Source of the DNA: Panorpa germanica
Lineage: Eukaryota; Arthropoda; Insecta; Mecoptera; Panorpidae
NCBI GenBank assembly: GCA_963678705.1
Contig: OY783204.1
Coordinates: 14,146,759 to 14,210,758, forward strand
DNA length: 64,000 nt
Reading direction: 5' to 3'
The translations under genes were made by a program, and so were the position numbers. Every line of letters begins with the position of its first letter. Positions within the stretch are counted from its first letter, which is position 1. The notes beneath the pieces were generated by a model. The model worked only from the letters and a program-made list of their open reading frames with translations. It ran no database searches and was not told the origin of the DNA. Below, one piece after another: positions 27,801 to 44,000 of this stretch.

Positions 27801-30800
27801 GGATTTAAAGTTATTGCGGCTGTAAGATATAAGTCTGGAGACGATACCAAATATATTGCCAAAGAGATGAATGCATATATGCATAAGCTCTGGCAAGACA
27901 GATGGGACTTAATACAAAAAGGAAGACCTACGTATTGGTTTACAAGGACGTTAATATTGCTTTGCAACACAAGTGGTTCCTATCTACTATGTGTGTGATC
28001 GGCTCCTGCTACTTTAGGTGAAAAAAGTGATTAAAAGTAAGAAATTAATTATGGAAAAAAATTAAATAAATTATATGAATACTTTTTCAAACGAAAAGTA
28101 TTTAAGTTTGTTTTAAATTTGTGTTAATTTACCCTAAGCAAAATGTTTTTACAAAAGTTTGACAGTTGGAAACCAGTGTTAAAAGCGAATTTTTCATTAC
28201 GCGTACACGCGGTCTTATAAACATAACCTTAAATTTGTAACTTTGATGTTTGATATAAGACATTAATAAGTGCAAAAGACAAAAAAAGTGATAATAATTA
28301 GGTTAGTGTTAGTGCTAAAACATCAAGTGGTTTAAAATTCAAGAAATCTGTAGAGATATATAAGGAAGACCTCATATAAACACTACAAATATACGGAAGA
28401 CAAAAGGTTTCCGCCCACTATCAAGTAAGTCGAATAACATTAACTATAAAAAATATTAAAACATAAGAATTAGTTTATATAAATGCGTGTTTTAAATAAT
28501 AATGAGAGTGTATTAATAGTTATAAGTGATTAGGTGAACAATATATGCGGTTTTCTTGGAAATAGTGATTGATCGTTCATGAACATTCAATGGTAACAAA
28601 CAAATAGTAAGTAAGTAGGCATAAGTACAAGTATGTATATGAGATATTTATAGAAATTCAGTGTGCCTTTGTTGATGTCCGGTGGCCAAGTGACCTTCAA
28701 AGAATTAGACCGGCAAAAACCTATAAGTACGTCTACTGCGCTATGGAGAACTATTTTCATTGTCGAACATTATTTTATAAACCGATTACCGTTCCATGAA
28801 AAGGCAACTATCTAAAGGTTGTCCTCAGCAATCTGTAATGGGGCCTGAGCCCTGGAACATGGTATTCGACGAGAACTGTGTTTCTCACTCGAAAGGTTGT
28901 GTAGACATATGTTTTGCCAACGATAATGTGATCCTTATCGGTGCAAATAGTACAGAAACCCTAGAAAGCCGTTCTCGACCTGCTATATATAAAATCTGTA
29001 GTTTGTTGAAGCTACAAAGCTACGAAACAAATACAGTAACAACGAATAATAAACTTGTAACACACCTTGCGCGTGTCACAAGGACGGAATGAAGCTTAAA
29101 CTCGGCAACTATGCCGACACTATACTAGGGGGCATTTATGCTAATAGTTGTGTATTGTGCTTCGGCATGGTATTACAGGATCAATCTTCCAGATCTTCCA
29201 TGCAAAGAACTATGTTATTAACGATGACGCATTGTTGCAGAACTGTATCTACAGAAGTAGTGCAAGTGATATTGGAGACAATTCCTTAAGATTTAAAAAT
29301 CACTCATGCACTTACTCAAATACAAATTACGCTAGAACTGAAAAAATCAAATTTTGATGATTTAAAATTAATGCGACAAATTTCGAGGATTTAAAGTTAA
29401 TGCGGCTGTAAGATAAAAGTCTGGAGACGATACCAAATATATTGCCAAAGAGATGAATGCATATATGCATAAGCTCTGGCAAGACAGATGGGACTTAATA
29501 CAAAAAGGAAGACCTACGTATTGGTTTACAAGGACGTTAATATTGCTTTGCAACACAAGTGGTTCCTATCTACTATGTGTGTGATCGGCTCCTGCTACTT
29601 TAGGTGAAAAAAGTGATTAAAAGTGAGAAATTAATTATGGAAAAAAATTAAATGAATTATATGAATACTTTTTCAAACGAAAAGTATTTAAGTTTGTTTT
29701 AAATTTGTGTTAATTTACCCTAAACAAAGTGTTTTTACAAAAGTTTGACAGTTGGAAACCAGTGTTAAAAGCGAATTTTTCATTATGCGTACACGCGGTC
29801 TTATAAACATAACCTCAAATTTGTAACTTTGATGTTTGATATAAGACATTAATAAGTGCAAAAGACAAAAAAAGTGATAATAATTAGGTTAGTGTTAGTG
29901 CTAAAACATCAAGTGGTTTAAAATTCAAGAAATCTGTAGAGATATATAAGGAAGACCTCATATAAACACTACAAATATACGGAAGACAAAAGGTTGCCGC
30001 CCACTATCAAGTAAGTCGAATAACATTAACTATAAAAAATATTAAAACATAAAAATTAGTTTATATAAATGCGTGTTTTAAATAATAATGAGAGTGTATT
30101 AATTGTTATAAGTGATTAGGTGAACAATATATGCGGTTTTCTTGGAAATAGTGATTGATCGTTCATGAACATTCAATGGTAACAAACAAATGGTAAGTAA
30201 GTAGGCATAAGTACAAGTATGTATATGAGATATTTATAGAAATTTAGTGCGCCTTTGTTGATGTCCGGTGGCCAAGTGACCTTCAAAGAATTAGACCGGC
30301 AAAAACCTATAGGTACGTCTACTGCGCTATGGAGAACTATTTTCATTGTCGAACATTATTTTACAAACCGATTACCGTTCCATAAAAAGGCAACTATCTA
30401 AAGGTTGTCCTCAGCAATCTGTAATGGGGCCTGAGCACTGGAACATGGTATTCGACGAGAACTGTGTTTCTCACTCGAAAGGTTGTGTAGACATATGTTT
30501 TGCCAACGATAATGTGATCCTTATCGGTGCAAATAGTACAGAAACCCTAAAAAGCCGTTCTCGACCTGCTATATATAAAATCTGTAGTTTCTTGAAGCTA
30601 CAAAGCTACGAAACAAATACAGTAACAACGAATAATAAACTTGTAACACACCTTGCGCGTGTCACAAGGACGGAATGAAGCTTAAACTCGGCAACTATGC
30701 CGACACTATACTAGGGGGCATTTATGCTAATAGTTGTGTATTGTGCTTCGGCATGGTATTACAGGATCAATCTTCCAGATCTTCCATGCAAAGAACTATG

Positions 30801-33800
30801 TTATTAACGATGACGCATTGTTGCAGAACTGTATCTACAGAAGTGGTGCAAGTGATATTGGAGACAATTCCTTTAGATTTAAAAATCACTCATGCACTTA
30901 CTCAAATACAAATTACGCTAGAACTGAAAAAATCAAATTTTGATGATTTAAAATTAATGCGACAAATTTCGAGGATTTATAGTTAATGCGGCTGTAAGAT
31001 AAAAGTCTGGAGACGATACCAAATATATTGCCAAAGAGATGAATGCATATATGCATGAGCTCTGGCAAGACAGATGGGACTTAATACAAAAAGGAAGACC
31101 TACGTATTGGTTTACAAGGACGTTAATATTGCTTTGCAACACAAGTGGTTCCTATCTACTATGTGTGTGATCGGCTCCTGCTACTTTAGGTGAAAAAAGT
31201 GATTAAAAGTGAGAAATTAATTATGGAAAAAAATTAAATAAATTATATGAATACTTTTTCAAACGAAAAGTATTTAAGTTTGTTTTAAATTTGTGTTAAT
31301 TTACCCTAAACAAAGTGTTTTTACAAAAGTTTGACAGTTGGAAACCAGTGGTAAAAACGAATTTTTCATTACGCGTACACGCGGTCTTATAAACATAACC
31401 TCAAATTTGTAACTTTGATGTTTGATATAAGACATTATTAAGTGCGATAGACAAAAAAAGTGATAATAATTAGGTTAGTGTTAGTGCTAAAACATTAAGT
31501 GGTTTAAAATTCAAGAAATCTGTAGAGATATTTAAGGAAGACCTCATATAAACACTACAAATATAGGGAAGACAAAAGGTTGCCGCCCACTATCAAGTAA
31601 GTCGAATAACATTAACTATAAATAATATTAAAACACAAGAATTAGTTTATATAAATGCGTGTTTTAAATAATAATGAGAGTGTATTAATTGTTATAAGTG
31701 ATTAAATGAACAATATATGCGGTTTTCTTGGAAATAGTGATTGATCGTTCATGAACATTCAATGGTAACAAACAAATGGTAAGTAAGTAGGCAAAAGTAC
31801 AAGTATGTATATGAGATATTTATAGAAATTCAGTGTGCCTTTGTTGATGTCCGGTGGCCAAGTGACCTTCAAAGAATTAGACCGGCAAAAACCTATAGGT
31901 ATGTCTACTGCGCTATGGAGAACTATTTTCATTGTCGAACATTATTTTACAAACCGATTACCGTTCCATGAAAAGGCAACTATCTAAAGGTTGTCCTCAG
32001 CGATCTGTAATGGGGCCTGAGCTCTGGAACATGGTATTCGACGAGAACTGTGTTTCTCACTCGAAAGGTTGTGTAGACATATGTTTTGCCAACTATAATG
32101 TGATCCTTATCGGTGCAAATAGTACAGAAACCCTAGAAAGCCGTTCTCGACCTGCTATATATAAAATCTGTAGTTTCTTGAAGCTACAAAGCTACGAAAC
32201 AAATACAGTAACAACGAATAATAAACTTGTAACACACCTTGCGCGTGTCACAAGGACGGAATGAAGCTTAAACTCGGCAACTATGCCGACACTATACTAG
32301 GGGGCATTTATGCTAATAGTTGTGTATTGTGCTTCGGCATGGTATTACAGGATCAATCTTCCAGATCTTCCATGCAAAGAACTATGTTATTAACGATGAC
32401 GCATTGTTGCAGAACTGTATCTACAGAAGTGGTGCAAGTGATATTGGAGACAATTCCTTTAGATTTAAAAATCACTCATGCACTTACTCAAATACAAATT
32501 ACGCTAGAACTGAAAAAATCAAATTTTGATGATTTAAAATTAATGCGACAAATTTCGAGGATTTATAGTTAATGCGGCTGTAAGATAAAAGTCTGGAGAC
32601 GATACCAAATATATTGCCAAAGAGATGAATGCATATATGCATGAGCTCTGGCAAGACAGATGGGACTTAATACAAAAAGGAAGACCTACGTATTGGTTTA
32701 CAAGGACGTTAATATTGCTTTGCAACACAAGTGGTTCCTATCTACTATGTGTGTGATCGGCTCCTGCTACTTTAGGTGAAAAAAGTGATTAAAAGTGAGA
32801 AATTAATTATGGAAAAAAATTAAATAAATTATATGAATACTTTTTCAAACGAAAAGTATTTAAGTTTGTTTTAAATTTGTGTTAATTTACCCTAAACAAA
32901 GTGTTTTTACAAAAGTTTGACAGTTGGAAACCAGTGGTAAAAACGAATTTTTCATTACGCGTACACGCGGTCTTATAAACATAACCTCAAATTTGTAACT
33001 TTGATGTTTGATATAAGACATTATTAAGTGCGATAGACAAAAAAAGTGATAATAATTAGGTTAGTGTTAGTGCTAAAACATTAAGTGGTTTAAAATTCAA
33101 GAAATCTGTAGAGATATTTAAGGAAGACCTCATATAAACACTACAAATATAGGGAAGACAAAAGGTTGCCGCCCACTATCAAGTAAGTCGAATAACATTA
33201 ACTATAAATAATATTAAAACACAAGAATTAGTTTATATAAATGCGTGTTTTAAATAATAATGAGAGTGTATTAATTGTTATAAGTGATTAAATGAACAAT
33301 ATATGCGGTTTTCTTGGAAATAGTGATTGATCGTTCATGAACATTCAATGGTAACAAACAAATGGTAAGTAAGTAGGCAAAAGTACAAGTATGTATATGA
33401 GATATTTATAGAAATTCAGTGTGCCTTTGTTGATGTCCGGTGGCCAAGTGACCTTCAAAGAATTAGACCGGCAAAAACCTATAGGTATGTCTACTGCGCT
33501 ATGGAGAACTATTTTCATTGTCGAACATTATTTTACAAACCGATTACCGTTCCATGAAAAGGCAACTATCTAAAGGTTGTCCTCAGCGATCTGTAATGGG
33601 GCCTGAGCTCTGGAACATGGTATTCGACGAGAACTGTGTTTCTCACTCGAAAGGTTGTGTAGACATATGTTTTGCCAACTATAATGTGATCCTTATCGGT
33701 GCAAATAGTACAGAAACCCTAGAAAGCCGTTCTCGACCTGCTATATATAAAATCTGTAGTTTCTTAAAGCTACAAAGCTACGAAACAAATACAGTAACAA

Positions 33801-36800
33801 CGAATGATAAACTTGTAACACACCTTGCGCGTGTCACAAGGACGGAATGAAGCTTAAACTCGGCAACTATGCCGACACTATACAAGGGGGCATTTATGCT
33901 AATAGTTGTATATTGTGCTTCGGCATGGTATTACAGGATCAATCTTCCAGATCTTCCATGCAAAGAACTATGTTATTGACGATGACGCGTTGTTGCAGAA
34001 CTGTATCTACAGAAGTGGTGCAAGTGATATTGGGGACCATTTCTTTAGATTTAAAAATCACTCATGCACTTACTTAAGTACAAATTACGCTAGAACTAAA
34101 AAAATCAAATTTTGATGATTTAAAATTAATGCGACAAATTTCGAGGATTTAAAGTTAATGCGGCTGTAGGATAAAAGTCTGGAGACGATACCAAATATAT
34201 TGCCAAAGAGATGAATGCATATATGCATAAGCTCTGGCAAGACAGATGGGACTTAATACAAGAAGGAAGACCTACGTATTGGTTTACAAGGACGTTAATA
34301 TTGCTTTGCAACACAAGTGGTTCCTATCTACTATGTGTGTGATCGGCTCCTGCTACTTTAGGTGAAAAAAGTGATTAAAAGTGAGAAATTAATTATGGAA
34401 AAAAATTAAATAAATTAAATGAATACTTTTTCAAACGAAAAGTATTTAAGTTTGTTTTAAATTTGTGTTAATTTACCCTAAACAAAGTGTTTTTACAAAA
34501 GTTTGACAGTTGGAAACCAGTGTTAAAAACGAATTTTTCATTACGCGTACACGCGGTCTTATAAACATAACCTCAAATTTGTTACTTTTATGTTTGATAT
34601 AAGACATTAATAAGTGCAAAAGACAAAAAAAGTGATAATAATTAGGTTAGTGTTAGTGCTAAAACATCAAGTGGTTTAAAATTAATGAAATCTGTAGAGA
34701 TATATAAGGAAGACCTCATATAAACACTACAAATATACGGAAGACAAAAGGTTTCCGCCCACTATCAAGTAAGTCGAATAACATTAACTATAAAAAATAT
34801 TAAAACATAAGAATTAGTTTATATAAATGCGTGTTTTAAATAATAATGAGAGTGTATTAATTGTTATAAGTGATTAGGTGAACAATATATGCTGTTTTCT
34901 TGGAAATAGTGATTGATCGTTCATGAACATTCAATGGTAACAAACAAATGGTAAGTAAGTAGGCATAAGTACAAGTATGTATATGAGATATTTATAGAAA
35001 TTCAGTGTGCCTTTGTTGATGTCCAGTGGCCAAGTGACCTTCAAAGAATTAGACCGGCAAAAACCTATAGGTACGTCTACTGCGCTATGGAGAACTATTT
35101 TCATTGTCGAACATTATTTTACAAACCGATTACCGTTCCATGAAAAGGCAACTATCTAAAGGTTGTCCTCAGTGATCTGTAATGGAGCCTGAGCTCTGGA
35201 ACATGGTATTCGACGAGAACTGTGTTTCTCACTCGAAAGGTTGTGCAAACATATGTTTTTCCAACGATAATGTGATCCTTATCGGTGCAAATAGTACAGA
35301 AACCCTAGAAAGCCGTTCTCGACCTGCTATATATAAAATCTGTAGTTTCTTGAAGCTACAAAGCTACGAAACAAATACAGTAACAACGAATGATAAACTT
35401 GTAACACACCTTGCGCGTGTCACAAGGACGGAATGAAGCTTAAACTCGGCAACTATGCCGACACTATACAAGGGGGCATTTATGCTAATAGTTGTGTATT
35501 GTGCTTCGGCATGGTATTACAGGATCAATCTTCCAGATCTTCCATGCAAAGAACTATGTTATTGACGATGACGCGTTGTTGCAGAACTGTATCTACAGAA
35601 GTGGTGCAAGTGATATTGGGGACCATTTCTTTAGATTTAAAAATCACTCATGCACTTACTCAAGTACAAATTACGCTAGAACTGAAAAAATCAAATTTTG
35701 ATGATTTAAAATTAATGCGACAAATTTCGAGGATTTAAAGTTAATGCGGCTGTAGGATAAAAGTCTGGAGACGATACCAAATATATTGCCAAAGAGATGA
35801 ATGCATATATGCATAAGCTCTGGCAAGACAGATGGGACTTAATACAAAAAGGAAGACCTACGTATTGGTTTACAAGGACGTTAATATTGCTTTGCAACAC
35901 AAGTGGTTCCTATCTACTATGTGTGTGATCGGCTCCTGCTACTTTAGGTGAAAAAAGTGATTAAAAGTGAGAAATTAATAATGGAAAAAAATTAAATAAA
36001 TTATATGAATACTTTTTCAAACGAAAAGTATTTAAGTTTGTTTTAAATTTGTGTTAATTTACCCTAAACAAAGTGTTTTTACAAAAGTTTGACAGTTGAA
36101 AACCAGTGTTAAAAACGAATTTTTCATTACGCGTACACGCGGTCTTATAAACATAACCTCAAATTTGTAACTTTGATGTTTGATATAAGACATTAATAAG
36201 TGCGATAGACAAAAAAAGTGATAATAATTAGGTTAGTGTTAGTGCTAAAACATCAAGTGGTTTAAAATTAAAGAAATCTGTTAAAATATATAAGGAAGAC
36301 CTCATATAAACACTACAAATATACGGAAGACAAAAGGTTGCCGCCCACTATCAAGTAAGTCGAATAACATTAACTATAAATAATATTAAAACACAAGAAT
36401 TAGTTTATATAAATGCGTGTTTTAAATAATAATGAGAGTGTATTAATTGTTATAAGTGATTAAATGAACAATATATGCGGTTTTCTTGGAAATAGTGATT
36501 GATCGTTCATGAACATTCAATGGTAACAAACAAATGGTAAGTAAGTAGGCATAAGTACAAGTATGTAAATGAGATATTTATAGAAATTCAGTGTGCCTTT
36601 GTTGATGTCCGGTGGCCAAGTGACCTTCAAAGAATTAGACCAGCAAAAACCTATAGGTACGTCTACTGCGCTATGGAGAACTATTTTCATTGTCAAACAT
36701 TATTTTACAAACCGATTACCGTTCCATAAAAAGGCAACTATCTAAAGGTTGTCCTCAGCAATTTGTAATGGGGCCTGAGCACTGGAACATGGTATTTGAC

Positions 36801-38064
36801 GAGAACTGTGTTTCTCACTCGAAAGGTTGTGTAGACATATGTTTTGCCAACGATAATGTGATCCTTATCGGTGCAAATAGTACAGAAACCCTAGAAAGCC
36901 GTTCTCGACCTGCTATATATAAAATCTGTAGTTTCTTGATGCTACAAAGCTACGAAACAAATACAGTAACAACGAATAATAAACTTGTAACACACCTTGC
37001 GCGTGTCACAAGGACGGAATGAAGCTTAAACTCGGCAACTATGCCGACACTATACAAGGGGGCATTTATGCTAATAGTTGTGTATTGTGCTTCGGCATGG
37101 TATTACAGGATCAATCTTTCAGATCTTCCATGCAAAGAACTATGTTATAGACGATGACGCGTTGTTGCAGAACTGTATCTACAGAAGTGGTGCAAGTGAT
37201 ATTGGGGACAATTCCTTTAGATTTATAAATCACTCATGTACTTACTCAAGTACAAATTACGCTAGAACTGAAAAAATCAAATTTTGATGATTTAAAATTA
37301 ATGCGACAAATTTCGAGGATTTAAAGTTATTGCGGCTGTAAGATAAAAGTCTGGAGACGATACCAAATATATTGCCAAAGAGATGAATGCATATATGCAT
37401 AAGCTCTGGCAAGACAGATGGGACTTAATACAAAAAGGAAGACCTACGTATTGGTTTACAAGGACGTTAATATTGCTTTGCAACACAAGTCGTTCCTATC
37501 TACTATGTGTGTGATCGGCTCCTGCTACTTTAGGTGAAAAAAGTGATTAAAAGTAAGAAATTAATTATGGAAAAAAATTAAATAAATTATATGAATACTT
37601 TTTCAAACGAAAAGTATTTAAGTTTGTTTTAAATTTGTGTTAATTTACCCTAAACAAAGTGTTTTTACAAAAGTTTGACAGTTGGAAACCAGTGTTAAAA
37701 GCGAATTTTTCATTACGCGTACACGCGGTCTTATAAACATAACCTCAAATTTGTAACTTTGATGTTTGATATAAGACATTAATAAGTGCAAAAGACAAAA
37801 AAAGTGATAATAATTAGGTTAGTGTTAGTGCTAAAACATCAAGTGGTTTAAAATTCAAGAAATCTGTAGAGATATATAAGGAAGACCTCATATAAACACT
37901 ACAAATATACGGAAGACAAAAGGTTGCCGCCCACTATCAAGTAAGTCGAATAACATTAACTATAAAAAATATTAAAACATAAGAATTAGTTTATATAAAT
38001 GCGTGTTTTAAATAATAATGAGAGTGTATTAATTGTTATAAGTAATTAGGTGAACAATATATGC
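15860..38064 (+). repeat. Middle block: mixed satellite variants
   Basis: Fourteen units of at least five variants in no simple order: RS/ELW/FAND (15860, 17447), a MEPELW/FSND type (19033, 25377, 34893), QS/EHW (20619, 30135), RS/ELW/FANY (22205, 31721, 33307), QS/EPW (23791, 28549) and QF/EHW (26963, 36479). Variants recur at multiples of the unit length, for example EPW units three units apart. The pattern fits repeated unequal exchange or gene conversion. Confidence 0.75.
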
Positions 38065-41000
38065 GGTTTTCTTGGAAATAGTGATTGATCGTTCATGAAC
38101 ATTCAATGGTAACAAACAAATGGTAAGTAAGTAGGCATAAGTACAAGTATGTATATGAGATATTTATAGAAATTCAGTGTGCCTTTGTTGATGTCCGGTG
38201 GCCAAGTGACCTTCAAAGAATTAGACCGGCAAAAACCTATAAGTACGTCTACTGCGCTATGGAGAACTATTTTCATTGTCGAACATTATTTTACAAACCG
38301 ATTACCGTTCCATGAAAAGGCAACTATCTAAAGGTTGTCCTCAGCAATCTGTAATGGGGCCTGAGCACTGGAACATGGTATTCGACGAGAACTGTGTTTC
38401 TCACTCGAAAGGTTGTGTAGACATATGTTTTGCCAACGATAATGTGATCCTTATCGGTGCAAATAGTACAGAAACCCTAGAAAGCCGTTCTCGACCTGCT
38501 ATATATAAAATCTGTAGTTTCTTGAAGCTACAAAGCTACGAAACAAATACAGTAACAACGCATAATAAACTTGTAACACACCTTGCGCGTGTCACAAGGA
38601 CGGAATGAAGCTTAAACTCGGCAACTATGCCGACACTATACTAGGGGGCATTTATGCTAATAGTTGTGTATTGTGCTTCGGCATGGTATTACAGGATCAA
38701 TCTTCCAGATCTTCCATGCAAAGAACTATGTTATTAACGATGACGCGTTGTTGCAGAACTGTATCTACAGAAGTAGTGCAGGTGATATTGGAGACAATTC
38801 CTTTAGATTTAAAAATCACTCATGCACTTACTCAAATACAAATTACGCTAGAACTAAAAAAATCAAATTTTGATGATTTAAAATTAATGCGACAAATTTC
38901 GAGGATTTAAAGTTAATGCGGCTGTTAGATAAAAGTCTGGAGACGATACCAAATATATTGCCAAAGAGATGAATGCATATATGCATAAGCTCTGGCAAGA
39001 CAGATGGGACTTAATACAAAAAGGAAGACCTACGTATTAGTTTACAATGACGTTAATATTGCTTTGCAACACAAGTGGTTCCTATCTTCTATGTGTGTGA
39101 TCGGCTCCTGCTACTTTAGGTGAAAAAAGTGATTAAAAGTGAGAAATTAATTATGGAAAAAAATTAAATAAATTATATGAATACTTTTTCAAACGAAAAG
39201 TATTTAAGTTTGTTTTAAATTTGTGTTAATTTACCCTAAACAAAGTGTTTTTACAAAAGTTTGACAGTTGGAAACCAGTGTTAAAAGCGAATTTTTCATT
39301 ACGCGTACACGCGGTCTTATAAACATAACCTCAAATTTGTAACTTTGATGTTTGATATAAGACATTAATAAGTGCAAAAGACAAAAAAAGTGATAATAAT
39401 TAGGTTAGTGTTAGTGCTAAAACATCAAGTGGTTTAAAATTCAAGAAATCTGTAGAGATATATAAGGAAGACCTCATATAAACACTACAAATATACGGAA
39501 GACAAAAGGTTGCCGCCCACTATCAAGTAAGTCGAATAACATTAACTATAAAAAATATTAAAACATAAGAATTAGTTTATATAAATGCGTGTTTTAAATA
39601 ATAATGAGAGTGTATTAATTGTTATAAGTGATTAGGTGAACAATATATGCGGTTTTCTTGGAAATAGTGATTGATCGTTCATGAACATTCAATGGTAACA
39701 AACAAATGGTAAGTAAGTTGGCATAAGTACAAGTATGTATATGAGATATTTATAGAAATTCAGTGTGCCTTTGTTGATGTCCGGTGGCTAAGTGACCTTC
39801 AAAGAATTAGACCGGCAAAAACCTATAGGTACGTCTACTGCGCTATGGAGAACTATTTTCATTGTCGAACATTATTTTACAAACCGATTACCGTTCCATG
39901 AAAAGGCAACTATCTAAAGGTTGTCCTCAGCAATCTGTAATGGGGCCTGAGCACTGGAACATGGTATTCGACGAGAACTGTGTTTCTCACTCGAAAGGTT
40001 GTGTAGACATATGTTTTGCCAACGATAATGTGATCCTTATCGGTGCAAATAGTACAGAAACCCTAGAAAGCCGTTCTCGACCTGCTATATATAAAATCTG
40101 TAGTTTCTTGAAGCTACAAAGCTACGAAACAAATACAGTAACAACGAATAATAAACTTGTAACACACCTTGCGCGTGTCACAAGGACGGAATGAAGCTTA
40201 AACTCGGCAACTATGCCGACACTATACTAGGGGGCATTTATGCTAATAGTTGTGTATTGTGCTTCGGCATGGTATTACAGGATCAATCTTCCAGATCTTC
40301 CATGCAAAGAACTATGTTATTAACGATGACGCGTTGTTGCAGAACTGTATCTACAGAAGTAGTGCAAGTGATATTGGAGACAATTCCTTTAGATTTAAAA
40401 ATCACTCATGCACTTACTCAAATACAAATTACGCTAGAACTAAAAAAATTAAATTTTGATGATTTAAAATTAATGCGACAAATTTCGAGGATTTAAAGTT
40501 AATGCGGCTGTAAGATAAAAGTCTGGAGACGATACCAAATATATTGCCAAAGAGATGAATGCATATATGCATAAGCTCTGGCAAGACAGATGGGACTTAA
40601 TACAAAAAGGAAGACCTACGTATTGGTTTACAAGGACGTTAATATTGCTTTGCAACACAAGTGGTTCCTATCTTCTATGTGTGTGATCGGCTCCTGCTAC
40701 TTTAGGTGAAAAAAGTGATTAAAAGTGAGAAATTAATTATGGAAAAAAATTAAATAAATTATATGAATACTTTTTCAAACGAAAAGTATTTAAGTTTGTT
40801 TTAAATTTGTGTTAATTTACCCTAAACAAAGTGTTTTTACAAAAGTTTGACAGTTGGAAACCAGTGTTAAAAGCGAATTTTTCATTATGCGTACACGCGG
40901 TCTTATAAACATAACCTCAAATTTGTAACTTTGATGTTTGATTTAAGACATTAATAAGTGCAAAAGACAAAAAAAGTGATAATAATTAGGTTAGTGTTAG

Positions 41001-44000
41001 TGCTAAAACATCAAGTGGTTTAAAATTCAAGAAATCTGTAGAGATATATAAGGAAGACCTCATATAAACACTACAAATATACGGAAGACAAAAGGTTGCC
41101 GCCCACTATCAAGTAAGTCGAATAACATTAACTATAAAAAATATTAAAACATAAGAATTAGTTTATATAAATGCGTGTTTTAAATAATAATGAGAGTGTA
41201 TTAATTGTTATAAGTGATTAGGTGAACAATATATGCGGTTTTCTTGGAAATAGTGATTGATCGTTCATGAACATTCAATGGTAACAAACAAATGGTAAGT
41301 AAGTAGGCATAAGTACAAGTATGTATATGAGATATTTATAGAAATTCAATGTGCCTTTGTTGATGTCCGGTGGCCAAGTGACCTTCAAAGAATTAGACCG
41401 GCAAAAACCTATAAGTACGTCTACTGCGCTATAGAGAACTATTTTCATTGTCGAACATTATTTTACAAACCGATTACCGTTCCATGAAAAGGCAACTATC
41501 TAAAGGTTGTCCTCAGCAATCTGTAATGGGGCCTGAGCACTGGAACATGGTATTCGACGAGAACTGTGTTTCTCACTCGAAAGGTTGTGTAGACATATGT
41601 TTTGCCAACGATAATGTGATCCTTATCGGTGCAAATAGTACAGAAACCCTAGAAAGCCGTTCTCGACCTGCTATATATAAAATCTGTAGTTTCTTGAAGC
41701 TACAAAGCTACGAAACAAATACAGTAACAACGAATAATAAACTTGTAACACACCTTGCGCGTGTCACAAGGACGGAATGAAGCTTAAACTCGGCAACTAT
41801 GCCGACACTATACTAGGGGGCATTTATGCTAATAGTTGTGTATTGTGCTTCGGCATGGTATTACAGGATCAATCTTCCAGATCTTCCATGCAAAGAACTA
41901 TGTTATTAACGATGACGCGTTGTTGCAGAACTGAATCTACAGAAGTAGTGCAAGTGATATTGGAGACAATTCCTTTAGATTTAAAAATCACTCATGCACT
42001 TACTCAAATACAAATTACGCTAGAACTGAAAAAATCAAATTTTGATGATTTAAAATTAATGCGACAAATTTCGAGGATTTAAAGTTAATGCGGCTGTAAG
42101 ATAAAAGTCTGGAGACGATACCAAATATATTGCCAAAGAGATGAATGCATATATGCATAAGCTCTGGCAAGACAGATGGGACTTAATACAAAAAGGAAGA
42201 CCTACGTATTGGTTTACAAGGACGTTAATATTGCTTTGCAACACAAGTGGTTCCTATCTACTATGTGTGTGATCGGCTCCTGCTACTTTAGGTGAAAAAA
42301 GTGATTAAAAGTGAGAAATTAATTATGGAAAAAAATTAAATAAATTATATGAATACTTTTTCAAACGAAAAGTATTTAAGTTTGTTTTAAATTTGTGTTA
42401 ATTTACCCTAAACAAAGTGTTTTTACAAAAGTTTGACAGTTGGAAACCAGTGTTAAAAGCGAATTTTTCATTATGCGTACACGCGGTCTTATAAACATAA
42501 CCTCAAATTTGTAACTTTGATGTTTGATATAAGACATTAATAAGTGCAAAAGACAAAAAAAGTGATAATAATTAGGTTAGTGTTAGTGCTAAAACATCAA
42601 GTGGTTTAAAATTCAAGAAATCTGTAGAGATATATAAGGAAGACCTCATATAAACACTACAAATATACGGAAGACAAAAGGTTGCCGCCCACTATCTAGT
42701 AAGTCGAATAACAATAACTATAAAAAATATTAAAACATAAGAATTAGTTTATATAAATGCGTGTTTTAAATAATAATGAGAGTGTATTAATTGTTATAAG
42801 TGATTAGGTGAACAATATATGCGGTTTTCTTGGAAATAGTGATTGATCGTTCATGAACATTCAATGGTAACAAACAAATGGTAAGTAAGTTGGCATAAGT
42901 ACAAGTATGTATATGAGATATTTATAGAAATTCAGTGTGCCTTTGTTGATGTCCGGTGGCTAAGTGACCTTCAAAGAATTAGACCGGCAAAAACCTATAG
43001 GTACGTCTACTGCGCTATGGAGAACTATTTTCATTGTCGAACATTATTTTACAAACCGATTACCGTTCCATGAAAAGGCAACTATCTAAAGGTTGTCCTC
43101 AGCAATCTGTAATGGGGCCTGAGCACTGGAACATGGTATTCGACGAGAACTGTGTTTCTCACTCGAAAGGTTGTGTAGACATATGTTTTGCCAACGATAA
43201 TGTGATCCTTATCGGTGCAAATAGTACAGAAACCCTAGAAAGCCGTTCTCGACCTGCTATATATAAAATCTGTAGTTTCTTGAAGCTACAAAGCTACGAA
43301 ACAAATACAGTAACAACGAATAATAAACTTGTAACACACCTTGCGCGTGTCACAAGGACGGAATGAAGCTTAAACTCGGCAACTATGCCGACACTATACT
43401 AGGGGGCATTTATGCTAATAGTTGTGTATTGTGCTTCGGCATGGTATTACAGGATCAATCTTCCAGATCTTCCATGCAAAGAACTATGTTATTAACGATG
43501 ACGCGTTGTTGCAGAACTGTATCTACAGAAGTAGTGCAAGTGATATTGGAGACAATTCCTTTAGATTTAAAAATCACTCATGCACTTACTCAAATACAAA
43601 TTACGCTAGAACTGAAAAAATCAAATTTTGATGATTTAAAATTAATGCGACAAATTTCGAGGATTTAAAGTTAATGCGGCTGTAAGATAAAAGTCTGGAG
43701 ACGATACCAAATATATTGCCAAAGAGATGAATGCATATATGCATAAGCTCTGGCAAGACAGATGGGACTTAATACAAAAAGGAAGACCTACGTATTGGTT
43801 TACAATGACGTTAATATTGCTTTGCAACACAAGTGGTTCCTATCTTCTATGTGTGTGATCGGCTCCTGCTACTTTAGGTGAAAAAAGTGATTAAAAGTGA
43901 GAAATTAATTATGGAAAAAAATTAAATAAATTATATGAATACTTTTTCAAACGAAAAGTATTTAAGTTTGTTTTAAATTTGTGTTAATTTACCCTAAACA

